Below are positions 20,778 to 29,401 of a stretch of DNA of 64,000 bases, piece after piece. Under the pieces are notes generated by a model, which saw only the letters and a list, made by a program, of their open reading frames with translations, was not told the origin of the DNA and ran no database searches. The stretch covers positions 33,148 through 97,147 of the forward strand of contig NZ_CADIKL010000030.1 of NCBI RefSeq assembly GCF_902859945.1. The letters run 5' to 3'. The translations under genes and the position numbers were made by a program. Numbering within the stretch: the stretch's first letter is position 1; the number at the start of each line of letters is the position of its first letter. Source of the DNA: Paraburkholderia caffeinitolerans. GTDB taxonomy: Bacteria > Pseudomonadota > Gammaproteobacteria > Burkholderiales > Burkholderiaceae.

Positions 20778-22034
20778 GTGACTGCATCACCGGGCGCCGG
20801 GCGCAACACCGCCGCGCCCAGCGCCGCATCATCCGCCATACCCTATATCGAGCGCGGCACGCCCGCTTTCTGGCGCGCTAGCCTCGCGCTGCTGTTCGCG
20901 GGCTATGCCACGTTTTCGCTGCTCTATTGCGTGCAGCCGCTGCTGCCCGCGTTCTCGCAGGCGTTCGGCGTGAGCCCGGCGCAAAGCAGCCTCGCGCTCT
21001 CGTTCACCACAGCCGCGCTCGCCTGCGCGATCTTCGTGGCGGGCTTCGTCTCCGAAGGCTGGAGCCGGCGCGGCATGATGACCGCCTCGCTCACGCTCTC
21101 CTCGCTGCTCACGCTCGCCGTCGCGTTCATGCCCCACTGGCACACGCTGCTCGTGCTGCGCACGCTCGAAGGCATCGCGCTCGGCGGCGTGCCCGCGGTC
21201 GCCATGGCCTGGCTCGCGGAAGAGATGCACCCCGACGGCCTCGGCCTCTCGATGGGCCTCTACGTGGGCGGCACAGCCATCGGCGGCATGGCGGGGCGTG
21301 TGATCACCGGCATCTGCACCGACCTGTTCGGCTGGCGCGTGGCCGTGGCCGTGATCGGCGTGCTCGGGCTCGCCTCGATGTTCGCGTTTCGCGCGCTGCT
21401 GCCGCCCTCGCGCCATTTCGCGCCGAGAAGCGGCCTCGGCTTCGCCCATCACCGTGCGGCGCTCATGCGCCATTTCGCGCGGCCGGGCCTGCCCGTGCTG
21501 TTCGCACTCGGCTTCGTGCTGATGGGCAGCTTCGTCACGCTCTACAACTACATCGGCTACCGGCTGATCGCACCGCCCTACAACATGAGCCAGGCCGCCA
21601 TCGGCGCAATCTTCGTCGTCTATCTGACCGGTGTGGTGGCCTCGCCGTGGTCGGGCCGCATGGCCGACAAGTTCGGCCGCTCGCCCGTGCTGATCGCCGC
21701 AATCGTGCTGATGCTCGCGGGCGTCGTGCTCACGATGTTCACGTCGCTCGGCATGATCGTGGCGGGCATCTGCTGCCTCACCATCGGCTTCTTCGCGGGG
21801 CATGCGGTGGCCAGCGGCTGGGTCGGCCGCCTCGCGCGAGAGGCGAAGGGCCAGGCCGCGGCGCTCTACTTGCTCGCGTACTACCTCGGCTCGAGCATCA
21901 TGGGGTCGATCGGCGGGCACTTCTGGGCCAGCCTGGGCTGGGGCGGCGTGGCGGGGCTCGTCGCAGCGCTGCTCGTGGCCGGACTGGCCGGGGCACGGAG
22001 GCTGCGCGCCCGGGAGCGTGCCGGCGCGGCCTGA
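20778..22034 (+). CDS. Major facilitator superfamily transporter, YnfM-like
   Basis: This 418-residue protein has twelve predicted membrane segments, a first-half loop with the MFS motif A variant (GFVSEGWSRRGMM) and a second-half counterpart (SGRMADKFGRSPVL). It resembles the YnfM/arabinose-efflux branch of inner-membrane exporters. The substrate is unknown. The GTG start at 20778 is preferred because AGGAG (20765-20769) lies eight bases before it; the frame is open further upstream without a better start. It is monocistronic, 117 bases after the RND operon. Confidence 0.87.
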   Translation: MTASPGAGRNTAAPSAASSAIPYIERGTPAFWRASLALLFAGYATFSLLYCVQPLLPAFSQAFGVSPAQSSLALSFTTAALACAIFVAGFVSEGWSRRGMMTASLTLSSLLTLAVAFMPHWHTLLVLRTLEGIALGGVPAVAMAWLAEEMHPDGLGLSMGLYVGGTAIGGMAGRVITGICTDLFGWRVAVAVIGVLGLASMFAFRALLPPSRHFAPRSGLGFAHHRAALMRHFARPGLPVLFALGFVLMGSFVTLYNYIGYRLIAPPYNMSQAAIGAIFVVYLTGVVASPWSGRMADKFGRSPVLIAAIVLMLAGVVLTMFTSLGMIVAGICCLTIGFFAGHAVASGWVGRLAREAKGQAAALYLLAYYLGSSIMGSIGGHFWASLGWGGVAGLVAALLVAGLAGARRLRARERAGAA

Positions 22035-22286
22035 GACTGGAGCCTGGCCGCGCATCTGGGTCTCTGCGCCATCAAACGAAAGCTGAACGTAATACTTCCG
22101 GGCCACCCATGTTCTGCGCGCCGCATCGCGCACACTACCGCAAAGCGCCGCCAGACGGGGCTGCGAGACGCAATGCATGCGCCGTGGCCACGCACGGGTT
22201 CCGCCTTCTTCGCTAGCCTCTCCTATACTCGATTGAGGCCCGCACAATGGCCGAGATGACCCACTTGCATGGGACAGGAGACGAGC

Positions 22287-22472
22287 ATGGAAGGTTATTT
22301 CACGATCGGCGACTTCTTGATGATCATCCCGATGGCCCTCGCCGGTGCGCTCTTCCTCGGCGCGGTGCCCTGCGCAACCGAATTCAAGCACAACACACTG
22401 CGGGTAATCGGCGCGCTGATCGGTGCGATGTGCGCCGTTGTGCTGGTCGAAACGCTGCCCGCTCTGATGTAG
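22287..22472 (+). CDS. Small inner-membrane protein, 61 residues
   Basis: The family is not recognised. The 61-residue product has two hydrophobic segments (about residues 8-29 and 40-57) separated by a short polar loop with Cys, Glu and Lys (PCATEFKHN), so it is probably a two-helix inner-membrane protein with both ends on the same side. The ATG at 22287 is chosen over 22269 because AGGAG (22276-22280) is six bases upstream. It stands alone between the MFS gene and the convergent desaturase gene. Confidence 0.65.
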   Translation: MEGYFTIGDFLMIIPMALAGALFLGAVPCATEFKHNTLRVIGALIGAMCAVVLVETLPALM

Positions 22473-22550
22473 CGCCACGACGCTGCGCCGCCACTCGCTA
22501 TTCGCTATCCGTCTGCGTTCGCTGCCGGCCGCGCGTCTTTGCGACTGCCG

Positions 22551-23576
22551 TCAGCGCGCCCCGACACCCTGTTGCAATCCCCTGAACTGCCGCAGCGCCG
22601 CATGCCAATACGGTATGCGCGCGTGCATTGACGCGGCCTCTTCGGCGCGCCCGAGTGCGGGCAGCGCCACCCACGGCAGCGTCGGATGCAGATGATGCTG
22701 GCGATGCAGATGATGATTCATGAGCAGCACCCCCACCCCGCGCGGCACGCGAAAATCGCGCGCGCGGCCGGGCTCGTCGAGAGAAACGCCGTAATGCGGC
22801 AGGTTGTCGGCGAGCGAGAGCCATAGCCCGCGCAGATACATCGTCACCAGCAGCACCGGCCACGCTTTCCCATAGAGCGCGAAGGCGAGCCCATAAAGCG
22901 CGAGCGAGCCAAGCCCGTCACGACGCGCGCGGCGACGCCTCACAGGATCGGCAGCATGGTTGCCGAAGAGCCGCTGCACGATCTCCCCCTCGGCGCCGTG
23001 CGCGCCCACGCCGCGCGCAACCAGCGCCTGCGCCATGCGCGCCGGCACGAATGCGAGCAATGGCGTGCACAACTCGGCCACGTAAAGCCCGCCCAGCAAC
23101 CTCGCGTACCATGCAACGCGGCGCAGCCAGCGCGGGCCGCGCGCATCGTCGACGTCGGGGCGATCGAACGCCTCGCGCGTGAAGCGGTGATGCATCAGGT
23201 GTCCGAAACGTACCGCGTCGAACGGAATCGCAAGGCCGATCGCAAGCACGCGTGCAACGGCTTCATTGGCGCGCCGCGAGGGGAGCAACTGCCCATGGAT
23301 GCCCTCGTGAATCAAACCCCAGTGGATCGGCGTGGCGAGCACCACGAGCAGGACCGGCACGAGCGACAGCCAACGCGCGAGCGACGCTCCACCCGCTGCG
23401 CGCAGAAGCAGCGGCAACCCGATTAGCTGATACCCGAGCGCCAACCCGGCAACGGCAATGAGTGCGGCATTCGCTCCCACATGGGGCGTGCGCCGCAACG
23501 ACTGCGCATCGAACCGCGCTGCGAATGGCGCTTCGGCATCGGCAGATACGGGACGAACGACGCTCGCGGACTCCAT
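22551..23576 (-). CDS. Membrane fatty acid desaturase
   Basis: This 341-residue membrane-bound di-iron desaturase has three His clusters: HEGIHGQ, HLMHHRF and NHHLHRQHH followed by HPTLPW, with four to six membrane helices between them. Such enzymes introduce double bonds into acyl chains and need an electron donor. The acyl position is not predictable. The start at 23576 (MESASVV) is preferred over longer options because AAGGAG precedes it. Arg-rich stretches (RRRRARR near the middle) are unusual but lie in a cytoplasmic loop. Confidence 0.85.
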   Translation of the reverse strand: MESASVVRPVSADAEAPFAARFDAQSLRRTPHVGANAALIAVAGLALGYQLIGLPLLLRAAGGASLARWLSLVPVLLVVLATPIHWGLIHEGIHGQLLPSRRANEAVARVLAIGLAIPFDAVRFGHLMHHRFTREAFDRPDVDDARGPRWLRRVAWYARLLGGLYVAELCTPLLAFVPARMAQALVARGVGAHGAEGEIVQRLFGNHAADPVRRRRARRDGLGSLALYGLAFALYGKAWPVLLVTMYLRGLWLSLADNLPHYGVSLDEPGRARDFRVPRGVGVLLMNHHLHRQHHLHPTLPWVALPALGRAEEAASMHARIPYWHAALRQFRGLQQGVGAR

Positions 23577-23670
23577 CGGCACTCCTTGGGGCCAAGACTG
23601 CCGCGACGTTAGCAGCGCCGCATGACAGGCCGAAGACGTCTCGAACGAGCGCTCACGCAACCCATCGACG

Positions 23671-23704
23671 AAAAAAAAACCGCCTCGCATGAAGCGAAGC
23701 GGTT
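23671..23704 (-). terminator. Rho-independent terminator after the aldo-keto reductase gene
   Basis: An 11-bp stem with one mismatch (23678-23688 with 23694-23704), a five-base loop and, on the minus strand, a run of nine T. It ends the reductase transcript and isolates the desaturase gene downstream. Confidence 0.88.
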
Positions 23705-23742
23705 CTTCAAAACGCTGCCGCTCCAAGAGCGGTCACGCGCCT

Positions 23743-24786
23743 TCAGATGTGCTGATCCGTCGACGGCCTCTCCCACAGATTCACGCCGCCCTCGGTCGCG
23801 TGACGATCGATCTCCGCAAGTTCTTCCGGCGAGAATTCGAGGTTCTTCAGCGCCGCAACGTTCTCGCGCACCTGCTCCGCACGGCTCGCGCCGATCAGCG
23901 CCGAGCTCACGCGGCCGCCGCGCAGCGTCCACGCGATCGCCATCTGCGCGAGGCTCTGGCCGCGGCGCTGCGCGAGTTCGTTGAGCTTGCGCACGTGATC
24001 GATGTTCTGCGCGCTCAAGTGCTCGCTCTTGAGCGAGCCGCCACCCGGCCGGTTCACTCGCGCATCTTCAGGCACGCCGTTCAGGTACTTGTTCGTGAGC
24101 AGACCCTGCGCGAGCGGCGTGAACGCAATGCTGCCCGTGCCGAGGCTCTCGAGCGTATCGAGCAGTTCGTGCTCGATCCAGCGGTTGAGCATGTTGTACG
24201 ACGGCTGATGGATCAGCAGCGGCACCTTGTATTCGGCCAGCAGCTTCGCCATCTCGCGCGTCTTCGCGGCCGAGTACGACGAGATGCCCACGTAGAGCGC
24301 CTTGCCCTGCTGCACCGCCGTGGCGAGTGCGCCGGCCGTTTCCTCCAAAGGCGTCTCCACGTCGAAGCGGTGCGAATAGAAGATGTCGACGTAATCGAGG
24401 CCCATGCGCTTGAGGCTCTGGTCGAGGCTCGCGAGCACGTACTTGCGCGAGCCGCCGCCCTGGCCATAGGGGCCCGGCCACATATCCCAGCCGGCCTTCG
24501 ACGAGATCAGCAGCTCGTCGCGATACGGGCGGAAATCGTCCCTGAAAATGCGGCCGAAATTGGTTTCGGCGCTGCCGTAGGGCGGGCCGTAATTGTTCGC
24601 GAGATCGAAGTGCGTGATGCCGAGATCGAAGGCCGTGCGCAGGATTTCGCGCTGCGTCGCAATCGGCGTGGTGTCGCCGAAGTTGTGCCACAGCCCGAGC
24701 GACAACGCCGGCAGCTTGAGTCCCGATTTGCCGCAAAAGCGGTATTGCATCTCCGAATAGCGTTCTGCAGCGGCTTCGTAGGCCAT
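23743..24786 (-). CDS. gpr: Aldo-keto reductase, YghZ/L-glyceraldehyde 3-phosphate reductase family
   Basis: The 347-residue NADPH-dependent TIM-barrel reductase closely follows E. coli YghZ over its length. It begins YSEMQYRFCGKSG, then LSLGLWHNFGD, and has the catalytic Asp-Tyr-Lys-His set (DLANNYGPP, SSKAGWDMWPG, FYSHRFD). YghZ reduces L-glyceraldehyde 3-phosphate and methylglyoxal, so a detoxification role is likely. The start at 24786 (MAYEAAAERY, behind GAGGA) matches the family N-terminus better than an upstream in-frame ATG at 24867. A strong terminator follows. Confidence 0.9.
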   Translation of the reverse strand: MAYEAAAERYSEMQYRFCGKSGLKLPALSLGLWHNFGDTTPIATQREILRTAFDLGITHFDLANNYGPPYGSAETNFGRIFRDDFRPYRDELLISSKAGWDMWPGPYGQGGGSRKYVLASLDQSLKRMGLDYVDIFYSHRFDVETPLEETAGALATAVQQGKALYVGISSYSAAKTREMAKLLAEYKVPLLIHQPSYNMLNRWIEHELLDTLESLGTGSIAFTPLAQGLLTNKYLNGVPEDARVNRPGGGSLKSEHLSAQNIDHVRKLNELAQRRGQSLAQMAIAWTLRGGRVSSALIGASRAEQVRENVAALKNLEFSPEELAEIDRHATEGGVNLWERPSTDQHI

Positions 24787-24969
24787 GGTTCGAATCCTCG
24801 ACGAAATCAGGGAATGACAGGGTTCGGCAGTGAGTCCGGCAGGTGCGCGGGCTGTCATGGTAGCCAATCCGCACGCAGGCTGCAGATGCCCACCATGTGG
24901 GACTCGCGGATGGACGGCGCGGCGACGCTCGCCTACACTGCGGCGTTCGTCATACCCCGGGAGGTCTTC

Positions 24970-25176
24970 ATGGTCAAAGCGATTTCATTCGCGCTGATCG
25001 CTTGCGGCGTCGTGCTGCTCTACTTTGGCGGCCAGTCGTTTCACTCGTTATCGAACGACGTCTCGCGCCTCGTCACCGGCGCGCCCACCGACCGCACGAT
25101 GGTCCTGATCGCGGCCGGCGTGGCCGCGACCATCGCCGGGATCACCGGCCTCGCGGTTTCCGGACGCCGGCGCTAA
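24970..25176 (+). CDS. DUF3185 small membrane protein
   Basis: This 68-residue protein has two membrane helices (about residues 4-20 and 43-62) and the family segment DVSRLVTGAPTDRTM between them, which fits the DUF3185 family of unknown function. GGGAGG at 24958-24963 supports the ATG. It is divergent from the reductase gene and converges on the PhyH gene. Confidence 0.8.
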   Translation: MVKAISFALIACGVVLLYFGGQSFHSLSNDVSRLVTGAPTDRTMVLIAAGVAATIAGITGLAVSGRRR

Positions 25177-25204
25177 GCGCGCGACAGCCCCGCACGCCTC
25201 GTGC

Positions 25205-25969
25205 TCACACCAGCTTCACCTCGGGCAGCGAGGCCGAGCGCGTGCCCGGCAGCGGCACATTGCTCGCGCCGTGGTAAGTGAACACGAGCGAGAACTTCAC
25301 GTCGCTGCTCAGGTTCTGGCCCGCCGAGTGCAGCGTGTTGCAGTGGAAGAACACGACGTCGCCCGCCTTGAGCTTGGGCGACGTCGCGCGATCGATCCAT
25401 GCCTGGTTCTCGGGCAAGTCGGCGCGGAAGAATTTCGAGGCGTCAAAGCGCTCCGAGGTGAACGGCTCCGTGTGCGAGCCGGGGACGAACCACAGCCCGC
25501 CGTTCTCGACCGTCTCGCTCCCGAGCGCGAGCCACACCGACACCAGATCGTCGCGCTCGAACGACCAGTAGCGCGAATCGCGATGCCAGCCCGTGAGGCT
25601 GCCGTACATAGGGTGCTTGGTCATCATGCAGTTGTGATGGGCGCGCGAGAGCACCGGCTCTTCGCCGAAATACAGCTCCATCCAGCCCGTGATCTCGGGC
25701 GAGGTCGCCCACTCGCGAAAACGCGCATGGCGCGCGTGCGCGTCAAGCAGGCGGCGCACTGTGTGGCCGCCGGGCGAGTCTTTCGACTCGGGCGCGCCGG
25801 GATAACGCAAATCGGCTTCGAATTCGAGCGGCGCGGCGGCCGCGTGCAATTGCTCCTGCGCCACGTGCTTGAGTTCGTCGCACCGCTCTGGCGAGACGAG
25901 CCCCGACACGACCACGAAACCGCGCTCGCGCAGCGCCTGCACCTGTTCCTTTTTGGATTGGACTGACAT
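25205..25969 (-). CDS. Phytanoyl-CoA dioxygenase (PhyH) family protein
   Basis: This 254-residue Fe(II)/2-oxoglutarate-dependent oxygenase of the PhyH family has the iron ligands in GWHRDSRYW (HxD) and the distal His in HCNTLHSAGQN. A 2-oxoglutarate-binding Arg/Ser region is less certain (VKFSLVFTYHG). The substrate is unknown; the PhyH family includes ectoine, halogen and small-molecule hydroxylases. The start at 25969 (MSVQSKK, behind GGAAGT) fits better than an Arg-rich upstream extension. Single gene, with no obvious pathway partner nearby. Confidence 0.85.
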   Translation of the reverse strand: MSVQSKKEQVQALRERGFVVVSGLVSPERCDELKHVAQEQLHAAAAPLEFEADLRYPGAPESKDSPGGHTVRRLLDAHARHARFREWATSPEITGWMELYFGEEPVLSRAHHNCMMTKHPMYGSLTGWHRDSRYWSFERDDLVSVWLALGSETVENGGLWFVPGSHTEPFTSERFDASKFFRADLPENQAWIDRATSPKLKAGDVVFFHCNTLHSAGQNLSSDVKFSLVFTYHGASNVPLPGTRSASLPEVKLV

Positions 25970-26518
25970 GGGACTTCCGTTGTTCGAGGCCTGCGAGGAC
26001 CGCATCCATGAGAGGCTGCGGCAACGGCGGCGCTTGCTCATTCTGGTTCAACTTGTTCTGAGTTCGCGCGCGCCAATCGCTCGATTGTAAAACGTGCGCG
26101 TGCACGCGGAAGGGGTGTCCGCGCACAACCGTGATGCAAATGCACCGCGATGGCAACTCAACGACGACGACCTGACTCAAGCTTGAGCCAGGCGCGGGTA
26201 TTAACCGACTTTCGGGCGTCACGATTCACGTGTAGTCTGCGCGCATGCAGTTTCCTCACCCAGAACATCGATCGCGGGCCGCAGCCGAAGCCCTGTCCAC
26301 CAAGACCGCGCGATACCCGAACATGCGCCAGCAATGCGCGAAGCGTGAGCCCACAGTCCGCGCCGACGCGCTGCGTTCTGGTTCGCGCACTCCGTACGAT
26401 CCATCCCGTGATTCCCGTTACCGTGACCATCGTGAAGATGGGCACGATTGCTGCTCGAATCGATGTGCCGCGCGAAGCCTCGCGCAAGGCGCACACTGAA
26501 CCTGACACCACACACGCC
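25970..26518. other. Gap with no supported gene
   Basis: About 550 bases between the PhyH gene and a weak hypothetical gene. Open frames here are Arg-rich and lack ribosome-binding sites. No hairpin terminator or clear promoter was found. Confidence 0.45.
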
Positions 26519-26878
26519 ATGCATACCCTTTTCAGCACCCGCCGCATGACCCATGCCGCCCTGAAAGCGGCACGCCCCGCCCGCCGTCACGTCGTGCGCG
26601 CCCTGCGCCATCACGCGGCGCGCACGCGCGCCCTCGCGCAGCACGTGCGCGACGCCCGCGCCGTGGACGGCATGCGCGCCTGGTTCCATTCGTTCTTCTC
26701 GGTGCTGCGCCTGCGCGCGGGCGCCCGCCACTTCTCGCTGCGCACACTGCTGTACCGTCCCAATGCGACGCTGCGCGCGCTCGCTGCGCCCGCCACCGTG
26801 CACACGGCGCGCAACGTCCGCCGCCCGCGCCGCATGGGCGCCAGCAGCACGGGCTGGTTCGGCTTCGCCATGCGCTGA
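26519..26878 (+). CDS. Hypothetical basic protein, 119 residues (weak)
   Basis: The frame encodes a His/Arg/Ala-rich, strongly basic protein with no recognised domain (HHAARTRALAQHVRDARAV, then FHSFFSVLRLRAG). There is no good SD before ATG 26519. The only supporting context is a bidirectional terminator just downstream, as expected between convergent genes. It could be a chance open frame in high-GC DNA. Confidence 0.3.
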   Translation: MHTLFSTRRMTHAALKAARPARRHVVRALRHHAARTRALAQHVRDARAVDGMRAWFHSFFSVLRLRAGARHFSLRTLLYRPNATLRALAAPATVHTARNVRRPRRMGASSTGWFGFAMR

Positions 26879-26898
26879 CAAAACCCCGCGCCAGATAC

Positions 26899-26937
26899 AA
26901 AAAACCCCGCCGGGGCATACGCTCTGGCGGGGTTTTT
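26899..26937. terminator. Bidirectional Rho-independent terminator at the end of metK
   Basis: CCCCGCC at 26905-26911 pairs with GGCGGGG at 26926-26932, flanked by six A on the left and five T on the right, so it can work on both strands. It serves metK on the minus strand. Confidence 0.9.
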
Positions 26938-26992
26938 CTTCATACGAGGCCAACGCAAGGCCGGCGAGTGCGCCAGCCTTCGTGTGGCGTGC

Positions 26993-28180
26993 TTACGCGA
27001 GCGCGCCGACCGGTTCCGTGCCGGCGGCTTCGGCCAGTACGAGCGCCTTGTCCGTGGCTTCCCACGAGAATTCCGGCTCTTCGCGGCCGAAGTGACCATA
27101 TGCCGCGGTCTTTTCGTAGACCGGACGCAGCAGGTCGAGCATCTGGATGATGCCCTTCGGGCGCAGATCGAAGTGCTCGCGCACGAGCTTCGTAATGGTG
27201 GCGTCCGATACCTTGCCCGTGCCGAACGTGTTGACCATGACCGAGGTGGGCTCGGCCACGCCGATCGCGTACGAGACCTGGATCAGGCAGCGCGAAGCGA
27301 GACCGGCGGCCACGATGTTCTTGGCCACGTAGCGGCCCGCATAAGCAGCCGAACGGTCGACCTTCGACGGATCCTTGCCCGAGAACGCACCGCCGCCGTG
27401 CGGGGCCGCGCCGCCGTACGTATCGACGATGATCTTGCGGCCCGTGAGACCGCAATCGCCCTGCGGACCACCGATCACGAAGCGGCCGGTCGGGTTCACG
27501 AGGAACTTGATATCGCCCTTGATAAGCTCGCGCGGCAGAACCGGCTTGATAATCTCTTCGATCACGGCTTCGCGCAGCGTGGCGAGGTCGGTTTCGGGCG
27601 AGTGCTGCGTGGAGAGCACAACGGTGTCGATCGCATGCGGCTTGCCGTCCACATAGCGCACGGTGACCTGCGACTTCGCATCCGGGCGCAGCCAGGGCAG
27701 GCGGCCGTCGCGGCGCAGGTTCGACTGGCGCTCGACCAGGCGGTGCGAGAGGTGGATCGGCAGCGGCATCAGCTCGGGCGTTTCGTCGCACGCATAGCCG
27801 AACATCAGGCCCTGGTCGCCCGCGCCCTGGTCGAGGTTGTTGTCGTGCGCACGGTCCACGCCCTGGGCGATGTCCGGCGACTGCTTGTCGTAGGCGACGA
27901 GCACCGCGCAGCCGCGGTAGTCGATGCCGTAATCGGTGTTGTCGTAGCCGATGCGCTTGATCGTGTCGCGCGCCACCTGGATGTAGTCGACGTTGGCCGT
28001 GGTGGTGATTTCACCGGCGAGCACGACGAGACCCGTGTTGCACAGCGTTTCCGCTGCAACGCGCGAGTACTTGTCTTGCGTGAGGATGGCGTCGAGGATC
28101 GCGTCCGAGATCTGGTCGGCGACCTTGTCCGGATGGCCTTCCGAGACCGATTCGGAAGTGAAGAAATAGTCGTTTGCCAC
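26993..28180 (-). CDS. metK: S-adenosylmethionine synthetase
   Basis: The 395-residue enzyme makes S-adenosylmethionine from methionine and ATP. Signatures include FTSESVSEGHPDK at the N-terminus (His of the ATP site), GAGDQGLMFGYA and GGGAFSGKDPSKVDRSAAYA. Length is that of the bacterial family, and the protein is cytosolic and tetrameric. The start is GTG at 28178-28180 behind AAAGGAG. A TATAAT box about 200 bases upstream and a strong leader hairpin suggest leader-based regulation. The gene is divergent from lpxL. Confidence 0.97.
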   Translation of the reverse strand: MANDYFFTSESVSEGHPDKVADQISDAILDAILTQDKYSRVAAETLCNTGLVVLAGEITTTANVDYIQVARDTIKRIGYDNTDYGIDYRGCAVLVAYDKQSPDIAQGVDRAHDNNLDQGAGDQGLMFGYACDETPELMPLPIHLSHRLVERQSNLRRDGRLPWLRPDAKSQVTVRYVDGKPHAIDTVVLSTQHSPETDLATLREAVIEEIIKPVLPRELIKGDIKFLVNPTGRFVIGGPQGDCGLTGRKIIVDTYGGAAPHGGGAFSGKDPSKVDRSAAYAGRYVAKNIVAAGLASRCLIQVSYAIGVAEPTSVMVNTFGTGKVSDATITKLVREHFDLRPKGIIQMLDLLRPVYEKTAAYGHFGREEPEFSWEATDKALVLAEAAGTEPVGALA

Positions 28181-28269
28181 GTGTCAGGCTCCTTTTAGCT
28201 GGTGACGGTTATATTCACGTAGCCAACTTCGGGAGCTTTGAAGCGGCGACGCTTTAGCGGATTACCTGC

Positions 28270-28333
28270 CCGGTTGGCCCATGCACCGCGCGCCCGAACA
28301 TCTGACGCTACTAATGGCCGCATGGCAAACCGG
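28270..28333 (-). promoter_or_regulatory. Structured metK leader hairpin
   Basis: On the minus strand 28320-28333 pairs with 28270-28284 to give about 12 base pairs with one mismatch and one bulge, closing a 35-base apical region. It lies between the TATAAT (28374-28379) and the GTG start. Further elements in the leader are CGCTAAAGCG (28251-28260) and AGCTAAAAGGAG (28189-28200, which includes the SD). Confidence 0.5.
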
Positions 28334-28373
28334 CTTCGCCCCGCAAGTTGTCTATTAACTCGGCGAAGACCTT

Positions 28374-28379
28374 ATTATA
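28374..28379 (-). promoter_or_regulatory. -10 element of a metK promoter candidate
   Basis: A perfect TATAAT on the minus strand, giving a leader of about 190 bases. No good -35 hexamer is seen at the usual distance. Confidence 0.45.
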
Positions 28380-28465
28380 GCGACTTCCCTAATTTGCCGC
28401 AGAGCCACACCGCGTGCTAACCAACGCAACGTTCAATTTATTCGCGCGTTCCATGGGGGCCATGC

Positions 28466-29350
28466 ATGCTCGTTAAGCTCGGCTCCCGCTTTGCAGTGGG
28501 CTTGCTCAAGCTGTTCGCGATCCTGCCCTATGGTCTCATCGCCCGTTTCGGCGACGGCCTCGGCTGGCTGCTCTACCAGATTCCGAGTGGGCGCAAGCGT
28601 GTCGTCCACACCAACCTGCGCCTGTGCTTTCCCGAATGGAGCGACGCAAAACGCGAGGAAATCGCCGGTCTGCACTTTCGCCAGGCCATCCGCAGCTACA
28701 TCGAGCGCAGCGTGCAGTGGTTCGGCACGGCGCAGAAGCTCGAAAAGCTCATCGAGCTCGACAGCGAAATCGACCTCACCGATCCCAACCTCCCGCCCAC
28801 GCTGTTTCTTGGGATGCACTTCGTCGGCATCGAAGCCGGCTCGATGTTCCTCAATTACTCGCTGCATCGCCCGTGCGGCTCGCTCTACCAGCCGTTTTCG
28901 AACCCCGAATTCGAAGCCGCCGCGAAGGCGGGCCGCAGCCGCTTCGGCGCCGAGATGGAAAGCCGCGCGGACGCCGCGCGCATCGTGCTGCGCTGGCTGC
29001 GCGACAAAAAACCCGTGATGCTCGGCGCGGACATGGACTACGGCATGCGCAACTCGACCTTCGTGCCGTTCTTCGGCGTGCCTGCGTGCACGCTGACGGC
29101 CGTGGGCCGCCTCGCCAAGGTGGGCCGCGCGCAGGTTGTGCCGTTCATCGGCGAGGTGCTGCCCAATTACAAGGGTTATCGGCTCAAGGTCTTCAAACCT
29201 TGGGACAACTACCCCACCGGCGACGACGCACAGGACGCGCGCCGCATGAACGCCTTCCTCGAAGAGCAGATTCCGCGCATTCCCGAGCAGTACTACTGGG
29301 TCCACAAGCGCTTCAAGACGCGCCCTCCCGGCGAGCCGAACGTGTATTGA
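28466..29350 (+). CDS. lpxL: Lipid A lauroyl acyltransferase
   Basis: This 294-residue inner-membrane acyltransferase of the LpxL/HtrB family adds a secondary acyl chain to Kdo2-lipid IVA. The catalytic HX4E pair is His118 and Glu123 (GMHFVGIEA), with later family blocks (GADMDYGMRNSTFVPFFG and YYWVHKRFKTRP). One N-terminal membrane helix lies at about residues 10-28. It is divergent from metK and 51 bases upstream of dapF, so the lpxL-dapF-DUF484-xerC genes may share a transcript. Confidence 0.92.
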   Translation: MLVKLGSRFAVGLLKLFAILPYGLIARFGDGLGWLLYQIPSGRKRVVHTNLRLCFPEWSDAKREEIAGLHFRQAIRSYIERSVQWFGTAQKLEKLIELDSEIDLTDPNLPPTLFLGMHFVGIEAGSMFLNYSLHRPCGSLYQPFSNPEFEAAAKAGRSRFGAEMESRADAARIVLRWLRDKKPVMLGADMDYGMRNSTFVPFFGVPACTLTAVGRLAKVGRAQVVPFIGEVLPNYKGYRLKVFKPWDNYPTGDDAQDARRMNAFLEEQIPRIPEQYYWVHKRFKTRPPGEPNVY

Positions 29351-29401
29351 CGCCGGCGGCCAGCGCGCGGCATTCGCCCGCACGTCGCTTACAATGGCGG
29401 G

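Noticed and set aside
28189..28218. A compact SAM-II element directly at the metK start (GTGA/TCAC stem plus AGCTAAAAGGAG)
   Set aside because: The stem has four base pairs and the loop nine bases, too short for the SAM-II loop and pseudoknot. Only a general note on the metK leader is kept.
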